DNA from: Chromera velia | Taxonomy: Eukaryota; Sar; Chromeraceae | Direction of reading: 5' to 3' | NCBI GenBank assembly: GCA_018398765.1 | Contig: JAHBMJ010004400.1 | Coordinates: 7,501-71,500 of the forward strand | Length of the DNA stretch: 64,000 nt | Shown: positions 34,048-46,100 of the stretch, one piece after another | Position numbering within the stretch: the stretch's first letter is position 1 | How the letters are laid out: each line of letters opens with the position of its first letter | Made by a program: the position numbers and the translations under genes | Notes under the pieces: model-generated | Databases searched by the model: none | The model's input: the letters and a program-made list of their open reading frames with translations, nothing else | Told to the model about the DNA's origin: nothing

Positions 34048-35095
34048 CTGAATCACGAAGAGCTGTTCTGCCACACTCTGCATCTCTCCCGGAGCCGTCA
34101 TTCCGAGGGAGGTGCACACTTGCCACACAGCGCACATGGCGGCGTTCTCCATTGGTTCGATGAACACCGACGCCCCACTGTCCAGTTGGAATTCCGAGAT
34201 CGTCGATCCCATTGCCCCTATCAGGCGGCCCGTCACAGAGTGTGGCACAAACAGCACCTGTCGCACAGGCCCAGCCGTCTCCTTAGCTGTCAGTGACGCG
34301 AACTTGTTTTTGATCAGATTTGATGCCGCAACCCTCTCAAGAGCAATGCCGGAGATCTTCACATGCCTCATTCTGCTGGGATCAGCGACAGACGAGTATC
34401 GAATGTCTGCCCCCAAGCGATTTTTTGAACTCAGACACGCAGTCCCCCTCCTTTCCAACCGACTGCGCCACAAATCGGGCGGGAATCCAGATGAAGTCAG
34501 TTCGAGAGGCATCGCGGGAGGGCACAGCGGTGAGAGCAGCTGCAGCTGCAGCTGCAGCCACTGGTGAAGGAAGCAATGCGCTGGTCTGGGGCAGGTGGCG
34601 GTCGGGGGGGAGGGGGTGGTTTGGGGGGACAGTTGATGCGGTCTCGTTGTTCAGCCGGAGTGGGTAGTCGGGGTGTGAGGCACCCTGTGTGGGTGTCACA
34701 TCTACTTCTTCTGACCCGTTGGAGGAAGGGAGATGGGAGTTCGGTCCCCCGGCAGATGTGTTCTGGTTCTGAGAGTTCGTAGTGGGGATGAGGCTCTGGT
34801 GTTGGGGTTGCTGCTGGATAAGGGCTTCGGGGATTGCCTCCCCGGCTGTCTCCTCGAGAACAAAAGACGCGAAGGAACGGAGAGCCTCCAAGGAAGGTCG
34901 GGTCTCTTGGTACATTGTGAGGACCTTTTTGCTGCTCAGATGAGTACGGTTGTCGGTGACTGGGTTGAACGTCTCGACCGGGAGGACTCTGATTGGAATC
35001 TCGCAAAACTCTTCAGAGGCCTGTGCCTGTTCTTTGAAAGAAGGGTGCTCACAGAATTCCGCGTCGGCGACGATCCGCAGGGGGATCTTTTCCAT
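34048..35095 (-). CDS. Tandem KH-domain RNA-binding protein
   Basis: The frame opens at ATG 35095. After a linker rich in Asn, Gln, Pro and Ser and an Ala run, it reaches a KH-type segment (FIWIPARFVAQSVGKEGDCV, then RHVKISGIALERVAASNLI). A second KH domain follows: VRQVLFVPHSVTGRLIGAMG, with the GxxG loop as GAMG, then STISEFQLDSGASVFI. The exon ends at 34048 with the donor GTTCGTG. Within the first KH domain the frame changes by one base at a run of five C on the plus strand (34410-34414); removing the shift restores a normal KH beta strand (GADIRYSSVAD). Either the run is miscounted or the allele is broken. KH proteins bind single-stranded RNA or DNA. The start could instead lie upstream of an acceptor CTCTAG near 35112. 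Confidence 0.7.
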
Positions 35096-35625
35096 ATCAT
35101 GCAGGAAGGAGCTAGAGCGTCTTAAGAAGCATCTCTTCGTAATCGACGGGAGTGTGCTGAGTCCAGTCTACTCTGACTCTCTTTCAGCAATGATTCAGAG
35201 TCTGAGGTTTCGAGCTCGGCCAGCTACTATAAGTGAACTTGTGAACGGGGAAACGGATCGATGTTGCAGTGTTTCAGAGGCCATGCACTTGCATGCTGCA
35301 TTGCCTTCGAGGTTTCAAACATGCATGCACATGCACATGCATGCATGCATGCATGGACTTGGGACACACACAGATTATTGAGTGCCTTTTTGACGCGAGG
35401 CAAGGGCCGCGGGTGCAAATTTCCTTCGCAAATTGTATGCATGTGGAAAAAATTTCTCGGGGCCCCCTGTTTGGTGGAACTGCCCTCTGCATGAGGAGCA
35501 CAAGAGCTGCATGGTATATATAGCGGGACGTCGGATCGCTTACTATATACAGAGCTCTCTTCGGACAGTTATGTGGAAGCAGGAGCCCTATATATATATA
35601 TATATATCTGAATATCTACAGGACA
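35096..35625 (-). promoter_or_regulatory. 5' block of the KH gene, shared with the gene at 60721
   Basis: Read on the minus strand this stretch aligns with 60110-60720 read on the plus strand. Matching segments in order include GGGCAGTTC, GGCCCCGAGAAA, CATTTGCGAA-like, GGCACTCAATAAT, GTGTGTGTCCCAAGTCCATG, a TGCATGC cluster and CTGGACTCA. The GGCACTCAATAAT match begins 291 bases before the KH start codon and 288 bases before the other start codon. It contains ATGCATGCATGCATGC at 35339-35354 and a TA run at 35590-35607. Confidence 0.6.
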
Positions 35626-38600
35626 AACACTGCATGCGTCGCAATACCATACAGTCTCTCGAAAATCACTACATGACAGAGCGGTCAGCCGCCCTCGACC
35701 GATCCTGTGCAGCTCTGCCTTCTGGGTCCTGTTAAGTGTTGCACGAAGATTACTTCGACTTGACATCCAACTTGTGGAGAAAGTGGATATCGGAGGCTGC
35801 GCAAAAAGACGTTTTTCTGACATTCGGGACCAGCAGTTCCGTCATCCCTGCGAGGTTTCAGTTCGTGATTCTGCCAGGATTCAATTTCTTCCGCACATTT
35901 CCGCACAATTCACGAAAACTCAACTTTTCGTCGGAAAACTCAAGTTTTCAAGCACAAAGAGAGAGCAGCGCTTCTAATCAATTCTCAAAACTCAAAATCG
36001 GCTTTTGCGAAGAGCAAGTGTCTATCAACTGACTTTGTACTACAGCCCGATCCAAGACTGCGATACGCAACAGGATTGCAACACGTCCATTCCTCCGGCC
36101 TGGAACCTGCATGGCCCCTCCTCTTGGACCTTCAGACGCCGCTCGGAATATATGAAGGCCGAAGCCACTCCCCAAGGAATATATACAGAGTTCTGTTCCT
36201 GGATGAAAGGATCCCGATGTCACACAAGGGGCTTAGCATGCCCATTTTTGTGGACAAGGCATGCATTTCTGGAAAGGGCTTCGTTCTTCGCACATACAGC
36301 ACGAGAGAGCAGGGAAGTAAGACCGTTCTGCAGCATTTTCTCAGCTGCGTTCAGCCTATACTATTAATATAACAGTTTGAAAACGCTTCATTGTGTTGCA
36401 GTTTGGTGACGCGTACATAAGCGTTGTTGTGTTGCAGCTTTCGGAAGGGCTGCAAGCAGGCTATCGATCGATCGATCGATCGATTTGCGTTCGCGGTTCC
36501 GCTCCTGTCCTCAGCCCTCCAGAAGCCATTGGCGGCCTTTCAATCGATCGATCGATTGACTCTTTCATTGAAGTCCCAGGATGTTCTTCTCCGCGGTCTT
36601 TGTCCTCGCAACTCTGGTTGGAGCCTCTGGACTTCGGCATCTGACCAAAGCGAAGGAACAATACCCTTGCAGGTGCTTTCGATCCGAATTCTTGGCACTA
36701 TACCCTACAGAACATGCCTCTCACTGGTGGAACTGTTGAGGTTTGAAGACTGTCATCTCAAGCTGATGCCGCCTCCTCCTTGCAGCGACCTCTATCCAGG
36801 CACGTCCAGGCCGAAATTTTTTGGCGTTTCATCCTGAAGCAAGCTCCTGTTGACGCCAATCGAAGGCGCTTGCAGAGTCTGCGGCAACTCTGACCTCCTG
36901 CTTTAGCGAATGTGCCGCAAGCTTGGACAAAGCCGCATGCCCGACTGGTGTTACGGACTGGAAGTTCGAGTTCGCGATTTCCGATGTTGAAGTCTCAGCA
37001 GCAGGTCAGCGGAATCGGGCTTCACGCTTCGAAACGCCTGTCTGCCTACCTTTTGGCACAAAGGTGCACCCATCAAATTTGAGCGCTCCTTCCAGGCTGT
37101 GGAGCCGGGCAGCAACGGTTTCTCTGCACACCGAAGAGAAGCGAGAAGGGTGAATGCGATACGAGAGAGGATGGAAGCATGACTCACGGTGACTTCTGCT
37201 GGACGGCTTGTGGCGAGGCTGAGTGTCCCGAGGAAAAGTGAGTCGGCCGAACGACGCGTCGATGCCTTCCCTTCCAAGGTTGCGACCTGACTTCACATTC
37301 TTCAGTTTTCTGTGCAACTGGTCTCGCCTTTCCTGTTGCTTCTCTCGCCAACCGCTGTTGCCTCTCGCTCAATCGACCAAGGGATTCGTTCTCTGTCAAA
37401 GCGCACAAAGTTTTGTGAGCGTGCCCGACATCTTGCAGGTTGGCCGATGGGGCGTTCTTCCTTGGATCTCCAGTTCGCAAAGTGGACGATTGCGAGGCAC
37501 AGTTTCGAGTCAAGTGTGCCGTCCCTGAGCACATCTCCATGGAAGAAGCACAACTCCACAAACGCAAGTTTGGATTGAAAACCGCCAAGATTGAATCTTA
37601 AGGAGATTATCGATACATCCCTGGAATCCTTTGGTTTTATTTTTGAGCGTTCATCGTTGCTCCAGATCTGTGAAAGTCTGGCCGGGTGAAAGTAATGAAA
37701 AGATGGAAGACTGTTGATCTCTTCTCTTCGACACGTTTCCTGTCCCATCCTAAGCCTGACAACACTTAGCAGCACTGCACGGTTGACATTTTTATTCATT
37801 TTTACTAAATTATTAAAAAATATATGAATACATCGATTTTTGTTCATATTACCTGCAAGTACCTAGGGATTTAGACGGGAATTTAGAGGAATTTAGACAG
37901 GAATCTAAAGGAATTTAGCACAGGCAATATCAAGTTCTCGATAAATTTTAAATTGATTAAAATTAGAAAAAATACTCAAACCTAGAGCCTTGCCTAGGGC
38001 TAAACTGATTAGAAGTTTAGTTAAAAGCTAAACATTTATAATCAACCTTGCACTGCAGTGGCATACTTAGTGTACTTACCGGTTTTCACTGCTTCACTTC
38101 AAACTTGTCTTTAACTTGAATCCCAGCTTAAATCTAAACTTACTATATTGAATTCAAATTAATTCAAATTATTCAATTCACCTTAATTTTTAAAAACTTA
38201 AAATTTAAAATAGATTAAAAATTTAACGCAATTTTAGTTTATATATTTCACCATCCATGGAGCTCAACAAGTTTTAATTTTTTATTAAACTTAGCTAAAA
38301 TTAAACTTAAATTGACTTAATTGAGATCAAAAACAAAAATATTTAAAGATTCTAAACATATTAAGCTTCTATAACAAAAGTATGATCATACTATGATGAT
38401 GAAGAGGTGGAGGTTGACTAAATCCAGCAGCCACTGGCAGTACGTGGCGGCTATCGTATCCCGATCGACAGCCAATTAATTAAGAGCAGTCCATACATGA
38501 ATTCACTACAAATTGAATCTTTCTCTTTTTGAAGTATAAATTTGGATTGAAAGCTAAATGCGACCTTAATTTTAGTGCATGAATGAGCTGATTTATACTA

Positions 38601-38966
38601 TGATTTAAATAAAAAAAAAACTTACATGAAAATTTCAGATGATACAAACGGTTGATGATTATGAACCTATACTGATCGAGTATTAGACAATTAAAGAATT
38701 AAATTTATTTATATAGATATACATGTATTAAGAATGATTAATTATAGATAGTTGCGCCCTAGGTTGCGCGGCAACTTGCCCCACGCAACTCGTATAAGCA
38801 TCATATTTAATGAGCTTATACATTAACTGTGCCAGTGTTTTTAGGTGTTTTACACATACAATCAGCAGCCTGAGAGGGTCGTTCAATTGATTGTCCTACA
38901 AATAAACTCGTTAATAAGATGTTATTCAACAGTTGGTTTCAATTTTCCCGTTTCTTTTTTGCTCAG
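35626..38966. other. Unassigned region, then AT-rich island
   Basis: From 35736 to 37590 several overlapping frames on both strands reach 80-140 codons. The best-looking piece is at about 36100-36330 (+), with DERIPMSHKGLSMPIFVDKA, but I cannot build a phase-consistent gene or name a family. CGAT microsatellites lie at 36462-36484 and 36541-36556. From about 37780 to 38840 the sequence is strongly AT-rich and holds no frame of note. Confidence 0.4.
36462..36484. repeat. CGAT microsatellite
   Basis: A short array of ATCG units; a second, shorter array lies about 60 bases downstream. Confidence 0.9.
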
Positions 38967-41636
38967 TCAGCAACAGCAACCGCCCTTATCCAACCGAGGA
39001 GGTGGGGCAGATATTCGCATGGACGGTGCGGGCCTGTAGAGCTTGTGATCAGGAGGAACGGTTGTGTTCTTGAAGATGTCTCCGTCCTTCACAATCAGCT
39101 TCAGTTCTTCTTCATTTTCTAAGACGGAAATATCCTGCAGATAGGGATCGACAGAGAGCGGGTACGAACGCGAAAAGAGAAATTGCAAACAGGCCGATTG
39201 AGGCCCGTTAGATAGACGACTAGGCAGGCAGAGGGCTGCATCAAGTAGGAAGACATGGATTGTCTACGCAACCATGCAGACATGAAAACTTTCACTCACG
39301 CACTCAACCAGAACAAGGGAGACAGTGACAGAGGAAGGGAGGAACGTGAAAGGGAGACAATGAAAAATAGCAATACATCCGAAAAAGATGGACAGGACGA
39401 GACATTCGACACACCTGCAGAGGATCCTTGCCCCACAACAACACATCTGCATACGCCCCTTCCCGTATGACCCCCAATGGTCCTTCTCTGTACGGGTTCC
39501 GAGCAGGTCCGGACATCGCCAGGACCTCTGAGGCGTTTCCGGTGCAGTGCTCCAGAGCCTCCTCAGGAGAAAAGCCGAAGAGAGAGACCTCAATCGTGAT
39601 GTTCTTCTTCAGGATTGGCCACTGCTCTGCACCCCACGTGCAAAGGAACATGCGTGCATCCACAGGATAGATACATCAAATTATGAAACAGGACACTCAA
39701 AGAAGTATTGACTTTTCATGGCCAATTTTCTACACAAGCCGCTTTGTGCAGTTCATCATGAATACACCCACGCCCACGTAACGCTTCTGATCGAACTTCG
39801 CGGATTCAAAATGACATTCAGGTGATCGATGGCTTCTGTGCGAAGTTGTGGTTCTTGCTAGCTACACAGACACATGTATATGGGCCACCTACATGTATAC
39901 GGGCCACCTCATGCCGTTGTTCACTTCGGCTCACCTGCGAACATATCCGACCCGCTGACTGTGAAGACTTTGTGCTTCTTCACCCACTCAACTACCTGCA
40001 TCAATGAGTATGTCGATCTATCTGTCCATCCATCCATTCATTCATATGTCCGAAAAGCTACCAACCGCTCTAGGTATGCGGCGACCCACCCGCCCATCCA
40101 TCCTTCCATCCACTCATTCATTTGCATGTCCGAAAAAGCTACAAGTCCACATATGCCCACACCCATACATCCTTCCATCCATCCATCCATCCATCCATCC
40201 ATCCAAATGTTATCACTTTAAGTATGCCGGCACCCCTTGGTCACTGCACCCAGCCGTACTAACGATTTCCGTACTGGTGCACACTAAACAACAGTCCCAG
40301 CAGGTTGGCCTGTCTACTTGATACCCGTTTACACGTCGCTCCTTCTGATATGTGGTCATGAACAGCATGCAAATGATCTCACAGGAGTGCCATGTGCAAA
40401 TACATGTGCACCTCTTACTTGCATTGTCCCCGTGTGCACGTCCTTCGCCTTCCTGATCTGCTCCGCGGTATACCAAGGGACCTTCTCCGGGTGTGCAAAC
40501 GCCACTCCTGCCATGTAGCCTTGCAGAGAGAATATAATATTCTCACGCGCAAGTCTCTTCACAGTCTCCTCGGACATCAGAAAGCCGTGCTCGACGCATC
40601 GCACCCCTGCAGAAAAAACGAGCAACAACATGGAGGGACGGATGCATGGATGGGTGGCTGGATGGATGGACGAAGAAATATTTGTGTGTGTATGGGCGGT
40701 TGCGAGAGCGGCTGGAACGACGGATCCATCGATGGCATCTGACACTCGTTTTCTTATTTCGAGCCGCATGACTGCCAACACTCAGTAAACGAAACGCCCC
40801 ATTTTCTCCACACCAAGTCGCCTTTCACATCAATTCAGACGGCGCTCTAAGTCCACGATTCCATAAATCCTGTATGCCAACCCACCTGCGTCAAGGGCTC
40901 TGTTCACAGCGTCGTCCCTGTATGCGTGTGCAGCCACATACGTTTTGTTGTCCTCAGCGATCGCCACTGCCGCCTTCAACTCCTCAGCTGTGTGGTTGAC
41001 CACCTCCAACGGGTCGTATTCTGTTGCAACGCCACCCCCCGGCATGACCTTTATGAACGCAGCCCCTTTCCGAAAGTTCCACCGACATTGCTTCATCACC
41101 TCCAGTGGACCGTCACAGATGGCAGCTTGACCCATCAGCACACTCTCATTCTGGCCTCGATTCTGATTCCATCCTCCAATGTCAAAATGCCCTCCTGTCG
41201 GTGCAATTGGCGGACCCGATGAGTAGATCCGAGGACCCGTCACCCACCCCATTTTCACTGCCTTCGCAAGCCCAAGAGAGTTCCCCGCAATGTCTCGGAC
41301 CGTCGTCACTCCCTTCATCAACTTGTGCGCGTACATATGCTGGGCAGCAATCGCTCCACATGTTGCAAAGTCGATGTCGTTGGCGGTCGAGTACAGGCCA
41401 GATGGTCCTCCGAGCATCAGGTGCTGGTGCATGTCGATGAGTCCTGGGGTGAGGCGTTTGCCGTCTCCGTCTACATGGAGAGCGTTGGCGGACAGACCGT
41501 CTATCTCACCCGATCCAGAGGGCACAATCTTCTTGATCAGATTCTTTTCAATCAGCACATTCTTCAATCCACCTGCTCCCTCCCGATGACCGTCAAAGAT
41601 CTTGACGCGCTTGATGAGAATTTGGGGTCCACTCAT
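38967..41636 (-). CDS. Metal-dependent amidohydrolase, 5 exons
   Basis: Exons 41636-40886, 40606-40419, 39995-39935, 39626-39415 and 39134-38967 join in phase to 459 residues. The fold's landmarks are in order: an N-terminal strand domain ([11 protein letters not shown]), the HxH metal ligands in GLIDMHQHL, the lysine that can bridge two metals in [10 protein letters not shown], His in [18 protein letters not shown], His in CVEHGF, the catalytic Asp in SGSDMF, and the closing segment [20 protein letters not shown] ... [15 protein letters not shown]. This is the imidazolonepropionase/Xaa-Pro dipeptidase-like branch of the superfamily; the substrate cannot be read from sequence. The last three residues are CCC. 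Donors here are GTGGGT, GTAAGA, GTGAGC and GTGTGT, unlike the GTCAGT donors of other genes in the window. Confidence 0.92.
40162..40205. repeat. ATCC microsatellite
   Basis: CATC/ATCC units inside an intron of the amidohydrolase gene; smaller copies of the same repeat lie at 40025-40045 and 40095-40110. Confidence 0.9.
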
Positions 41637-41708
41637 CCTTCCGTCTCCTTTGTATCCGCGAGTACGCTTTACCACAGAGCTTTTTCTACACGCCAAAAGC
41701 GGTGTATC

Positions 41709-41900
41709 ATGTCAAAGAGTGCATGGCAAGAAGAGATAGTTAGAGGCATTCGGCTCCGAGTGATTGCGGAGCATCAGAGCACAGAAACGAAGGAGAACGG
41801 CCTTGATTCAGACAGAGATGACAGCATATGGCAGCCTGAAGAGGAGACGGCTGCCAAGAGACGGCTTCAGAATCGAAGTTGGGATGCGGGCGGGGCCTGA
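41709..41900 (+). CDS. Hypothetical 63-residue protein, head to head with the amidohydrolase
   Basis: ATG at 41709 opens a frame containing EEIVRGIRLRVIAEHQSTET and ending WDAGGA at TGA 41898-41900. It lies 72 bases upstream of the amidohydrolase start on the other strand. The residue mix is protein-like but no family is recognised, and it may be the first exon of a longer gene or a chance frame. Confidence 0.25.
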   Translation: MSKSAWQEEIVRGIRLRVIAEHQSTETKENGLDSDRDDSIWQPEEETAAKRRLQNRSWDAGGA

Positions 41901-42457
41901 GTCAGGCACCGACCACCAAAAAGTCATGGACCGCACGGCGGTATGCGTGGCAGCGAAGGCTTGCCAACTTTTTTGTGCAGTTTCAATCTTTTACCTTCGT
42001 ATCTGTACCCACAAGTTCATACCAGTTGCACAAGGATTGACAAGAAAAAAGATGGTTGAGGGTTTAGGGGAGAGAAAACGATAAAGAACAGGCCTTGATC
42101 AAATGCGATTGAGAGGTTTTTACTAGAAAATTAGGAAGCTCATATCTCTATAGAATTAATAAGAATTAAATTCTTTCTATCTTAACACAAGTTATAGCCT
42201 TTAATTATTAAAAAAAACAGGCTAGTTTTAAAAACTTCGCTCGTCTCTTCTTTTTTTTAACTGTATTGTGGAGTCTGTCGTTCAATAACATCTATATATA
42301 GATCTATAACATTATTTCATTTAAATTTATTATGGATTGATCTAATCAAATAAGTTTAATATCATAAGTGAAAGCCAAAAAAAATATTATTTACGCAAAA
42401 AAAAAACATTTATTCAACTTTTCAGCAGATGGGCGTAGTAAGTACGATGAAATTTAC
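41901..42457. other. AT-rich spacer
   Basis: AT-rich from about 42110 to 42470, between the end of the EEP nuclease gene and the amidohydrolase start. It includes a diverged copy of the GGGCAAAGTAT motif near 42429-42457. Confidence 0.6.
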
Positions 42458-42842
42458 TTATTCTGCCTTTTTTTCATTAGATCGTGTTGTTGGAGGATTT
42501 AAGGCGAACGAAGCCATCAGGGGTAAGTGATCAGACGGGAAGCAGGAGGACGGGAGAGCCGTACTCTCACTGCAGCAGCATCAACAGCGTGCACTGAAAC
42601 TAATGAGTTTATCATTGCAGGATGAAACGAGAGTCCACTGCAAAGATGTGCGCAGATTTCGAAGGTGTGATGCATCTGAAAGGAATGACAGACAGGCAGG
42701 CAGACAGGCAGACAAATCAGATGCTTCCTTTGCCTTCTCTCCTTCTTTTGATGCAGACGACAGACAAAACGAGCGAGCAAGCAAGCAAGAAAGAAAGAAA
42801 GAAAAAAAGATAGAAAGAAAGAAAGAAATACACTTTCACTCA

Positions 42843-42911
<69 letters not shown>

Positions 42912-43118
42912 GGTAGGCAGACAGGCAGGCAGGCAGGCAGGCAGGCGGGTATCCAGCCGACATCATGAAATATCACACCGACACATAATGGCGTTTGGAC
43001 GTACAGCCAAGTGAGCCCTCATTCCAACATATAAATCGACGCTTCTTTGCTGACCGTAGAAGGTCCTCTCTCGGCATCTCCAGAGCGGCGACAACCTGCA
43101 GGAGTCCAAGCCATGCAC

Positions 43119-43157
<39 letters not shown>

Positions 43158-46100
43158 GGCGGACAGGCGGACAGGCAGACAGACAGACAGACAGACAGAC
43201 AGACAGGCAGACAGGCAGACAGGCAGACAGACAGACAGAGAAAAGGTGATCGAATGACCGGAAGACCAAAATCGAAGAGACCTGCATCAGACCGATCGAG
43301 GGCGAAGGAGCTAGATGGGGTTTGCTTGTTTTCCGTCTGGATGCGCTTCCTCACCTTTGTGTGAGTCGAGAAAAGTGGCAGGATGAGGTACAGAAGAGGC
43401 AGAGAGGCCAGCAAGCAGCAAGCAAGCAGAGAGAGACGAACAAAAGCCGATCACATGAAAACAAGCGGTCTCTCAGACAGACCTCCAGGTTGCTGAAGAA
43501 GATGAAGTCGAGACAGCCTGCAAGCACGTGAGCAATTGCCCCTTCATTAAAGAGACACAGCCGCATACAGCCTGGGATGGGGACAACAGCAGGTGCTTCA
43601 CACGATCTACAGCTTTCACGTTGATTGTTGAAAGAACTACGTGCAGATCGAATACCAAACGCCGCACATGAGCGCATGCTTGATTGCATCTGTCTTTAAT
43701 GAGAATGGCATGAAAGAAGACCCTGCAGGTTTTCAGGTCGGCACTCAGTCAGAGCAGCTCTGTGCTCGTTGAGTTTTTCGCTCATCAACCTAATCGTTTC
43801 TGCTCTCCGTCAAGAAGCACAAAGGACGAGACAAGACCAAACAAAACAAAAAAAGAGTGGCAAGGCCCACCTTTGAAATGTGCAGTGTAGTTCGTAAACT
43901 CCGGCTCCGATCCGAAAGCCTATACGCACAGGTTTATGAATCATCAAAAGATCTTTTCCAACAACACAATCAAAAATGACCATGCAGCCGTCAGTCATTT
44001 GCGTCGGGATGACGTTTAAAAGAGAGTGTGGACGGATGGCGGGACTAAGGGACAGCCAGAGTAGACATAGATGCAAACGAGATCTGAGTGACTTCGTGCG
44101 TGGGGTTGTCAAGCACCGATCTTCATTTCATTCATTCTGGTCGAGTCAAATCTTGCTCACAGTCAGAGACAAACGCTGCGGAAAGGTCCACAAATGCGCT
44201 AGAAAACCAGACCTCGTCTTGTTCTGCACTACTTCACACAAGGTTCTGCACTTCTTCACACAAGCCTCTGTCCCTCTTTCCGTTTATGTATCCGTCCAGC
44301 TACATGCATACGTCTCTCAGATATCACCCATCCACGCCCTTTTCCTTGACTGCTTCTGACAGCTCTTCCTGCTGAGCTCTCACCGACTTCTTTGTAGGCA
44401 CTCCCCCACTCTCTCCTTGTCCGGAGCTCCGGTATTCCCCCTTTATGGCTTGTCTGCTCCGCACTTCCTGCGCTGTCCTGAAGCAGGCGCTTTTCTGCCT
44501 TCTTCAAAAGTGTCGCTCGGCGGCGGTTTGGGTGATGAGGGTGATCAGGAGTAACGAGGCCTTTTGTCATCAGACTGCGTGCATGCACAAACAAGTATGT
44601 CAGAGCGGAGAAGAGAAGACACCCATCAATTCCCACCTTTTGGTGTCTACGTTGCAGCAGATGCTTCTCCCGAGCTTCCCTCTGCTGCTGCAGCGCACGA
44701 CCCATAAGTGTGCGGGAGAACTAGAAAGGTCATTCAAAAAGCAGGACACGGTAATCCAAATTTGACGGAATCGTCCGTAGCAAATTACGGAGAGTCACGT
44801 ATTCGCCCAGACAAATTGGCTTTCTGAACCGACCCATGACTGACTGACTGACTGACTGACAAACGGACTGACTCTCACAGACTGCCTCGCACATAAACTC
44901 ACTGACTCACTCACTCACTCACTCACTCACGCACTCATTCACTGATGTACTGACTCATAGACCCCACTGCTGGCCCCTTGCCCGTCTCCTCCACAACCCC
45001 CGTAGTCTCCTAAGGAGAGTATGCCCTCATCAGGAGGGGATTCCCTCATCACTGCCTCGATTTGTTCTGCATGGGCTCAGAGACAGATTGAGAAAAGGGG
45101 GCAATGCAACGATCCAGAAGCCATATCGAAAAAGGAAACACATTGCGGCCATATGTCAGACAGACCAGAGCGAGCCAGCCGACGAAGGCCTGTAGAGAAG
45201 TAACTGCAGTCGAAAAAGACACGGACACAGTCACCCAGCAAGACTTTGTGTTCAGACGCTATTCGGGTAGATGACCGAAATGCTCTTGACAAGGCAGATC
45301 TTATTGATCGTCAACAAACTCAGCAGGACCGAGAAACGCTTCTGCATCGAGTCTCTTCCCTTTCCTTGCCCTTCCCTTACACTCACCCCTCAAGCTCTGG
45401 AGAGACTCCGCCATTTTCATTCCCCCTCCCTCTGCTGCCTCTTTGCTTCTGGCTTCCACGGATTTCTCGTCCTCTTGCCCTCCGACATCTCCTTTTAGAT
45501 TCTCCTTTTCTTGCTGATTCAAATGTTTCTCATTATCTCTGCCATCTCGTGTGGATCCGGAGGCGGTGCTCCGATTCGAAAGTATCGTCATGGCTTCTCT
45601 TTCCTCCTCACATGATTCAGACACAGTGACCCTTACTCGAGCATCAGATTCACTCACGCCACCGTCTCTGCTCCCCCCATCTGAATTCGTTGGGCTACGT
45701 GATGAGAGTGGAGACGCCAAGACTACTCGACGCACAGCAGACGGTCTCAGAAGTGTCGGTTGCGCCCCCGCTTTAAGGGAATATGGAGAAGAGGACGTGA
45801 CAGTGGGGTTCCCTGAGGGCTCTGGTGAGGGAGATGGCGAGCTTGGACCTTTCTCCTGCAAGGCGAAAAAACAAGAGGAAAGTGAAGACAAATCCAAGGA
45901 AAACAAAAGGATTCAATCGTATTCAGAAAACATAGTCGGACAACTTCTGCTTTTCTGCTTGTTGCTCAATTCGTCTGAACCCCTACGCCTTTTGACACTC
46001 GCACATGTCTGTTCCGAGAAAAGCGTACGACGTATGCAACAGGGAAGCCATTTCTGTCAGGACAGACGGACAACCAGTTGCGTCCGAAGAACATCCAGCA

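Noticed and set aside
37184-37847. Overlapping minus-strand frames with protein-like pieces near the CGAT repeats
   Set aside because: Several frames compete, none can be spliced in phase, and no family is recognised; described only as an unassigned region.
42844-43238. Regular repeats resembling a CRISPR array
   Set aside because: Pure tetranucleotide microsatellites without spacers, inside introns of a eukaryotic gene.
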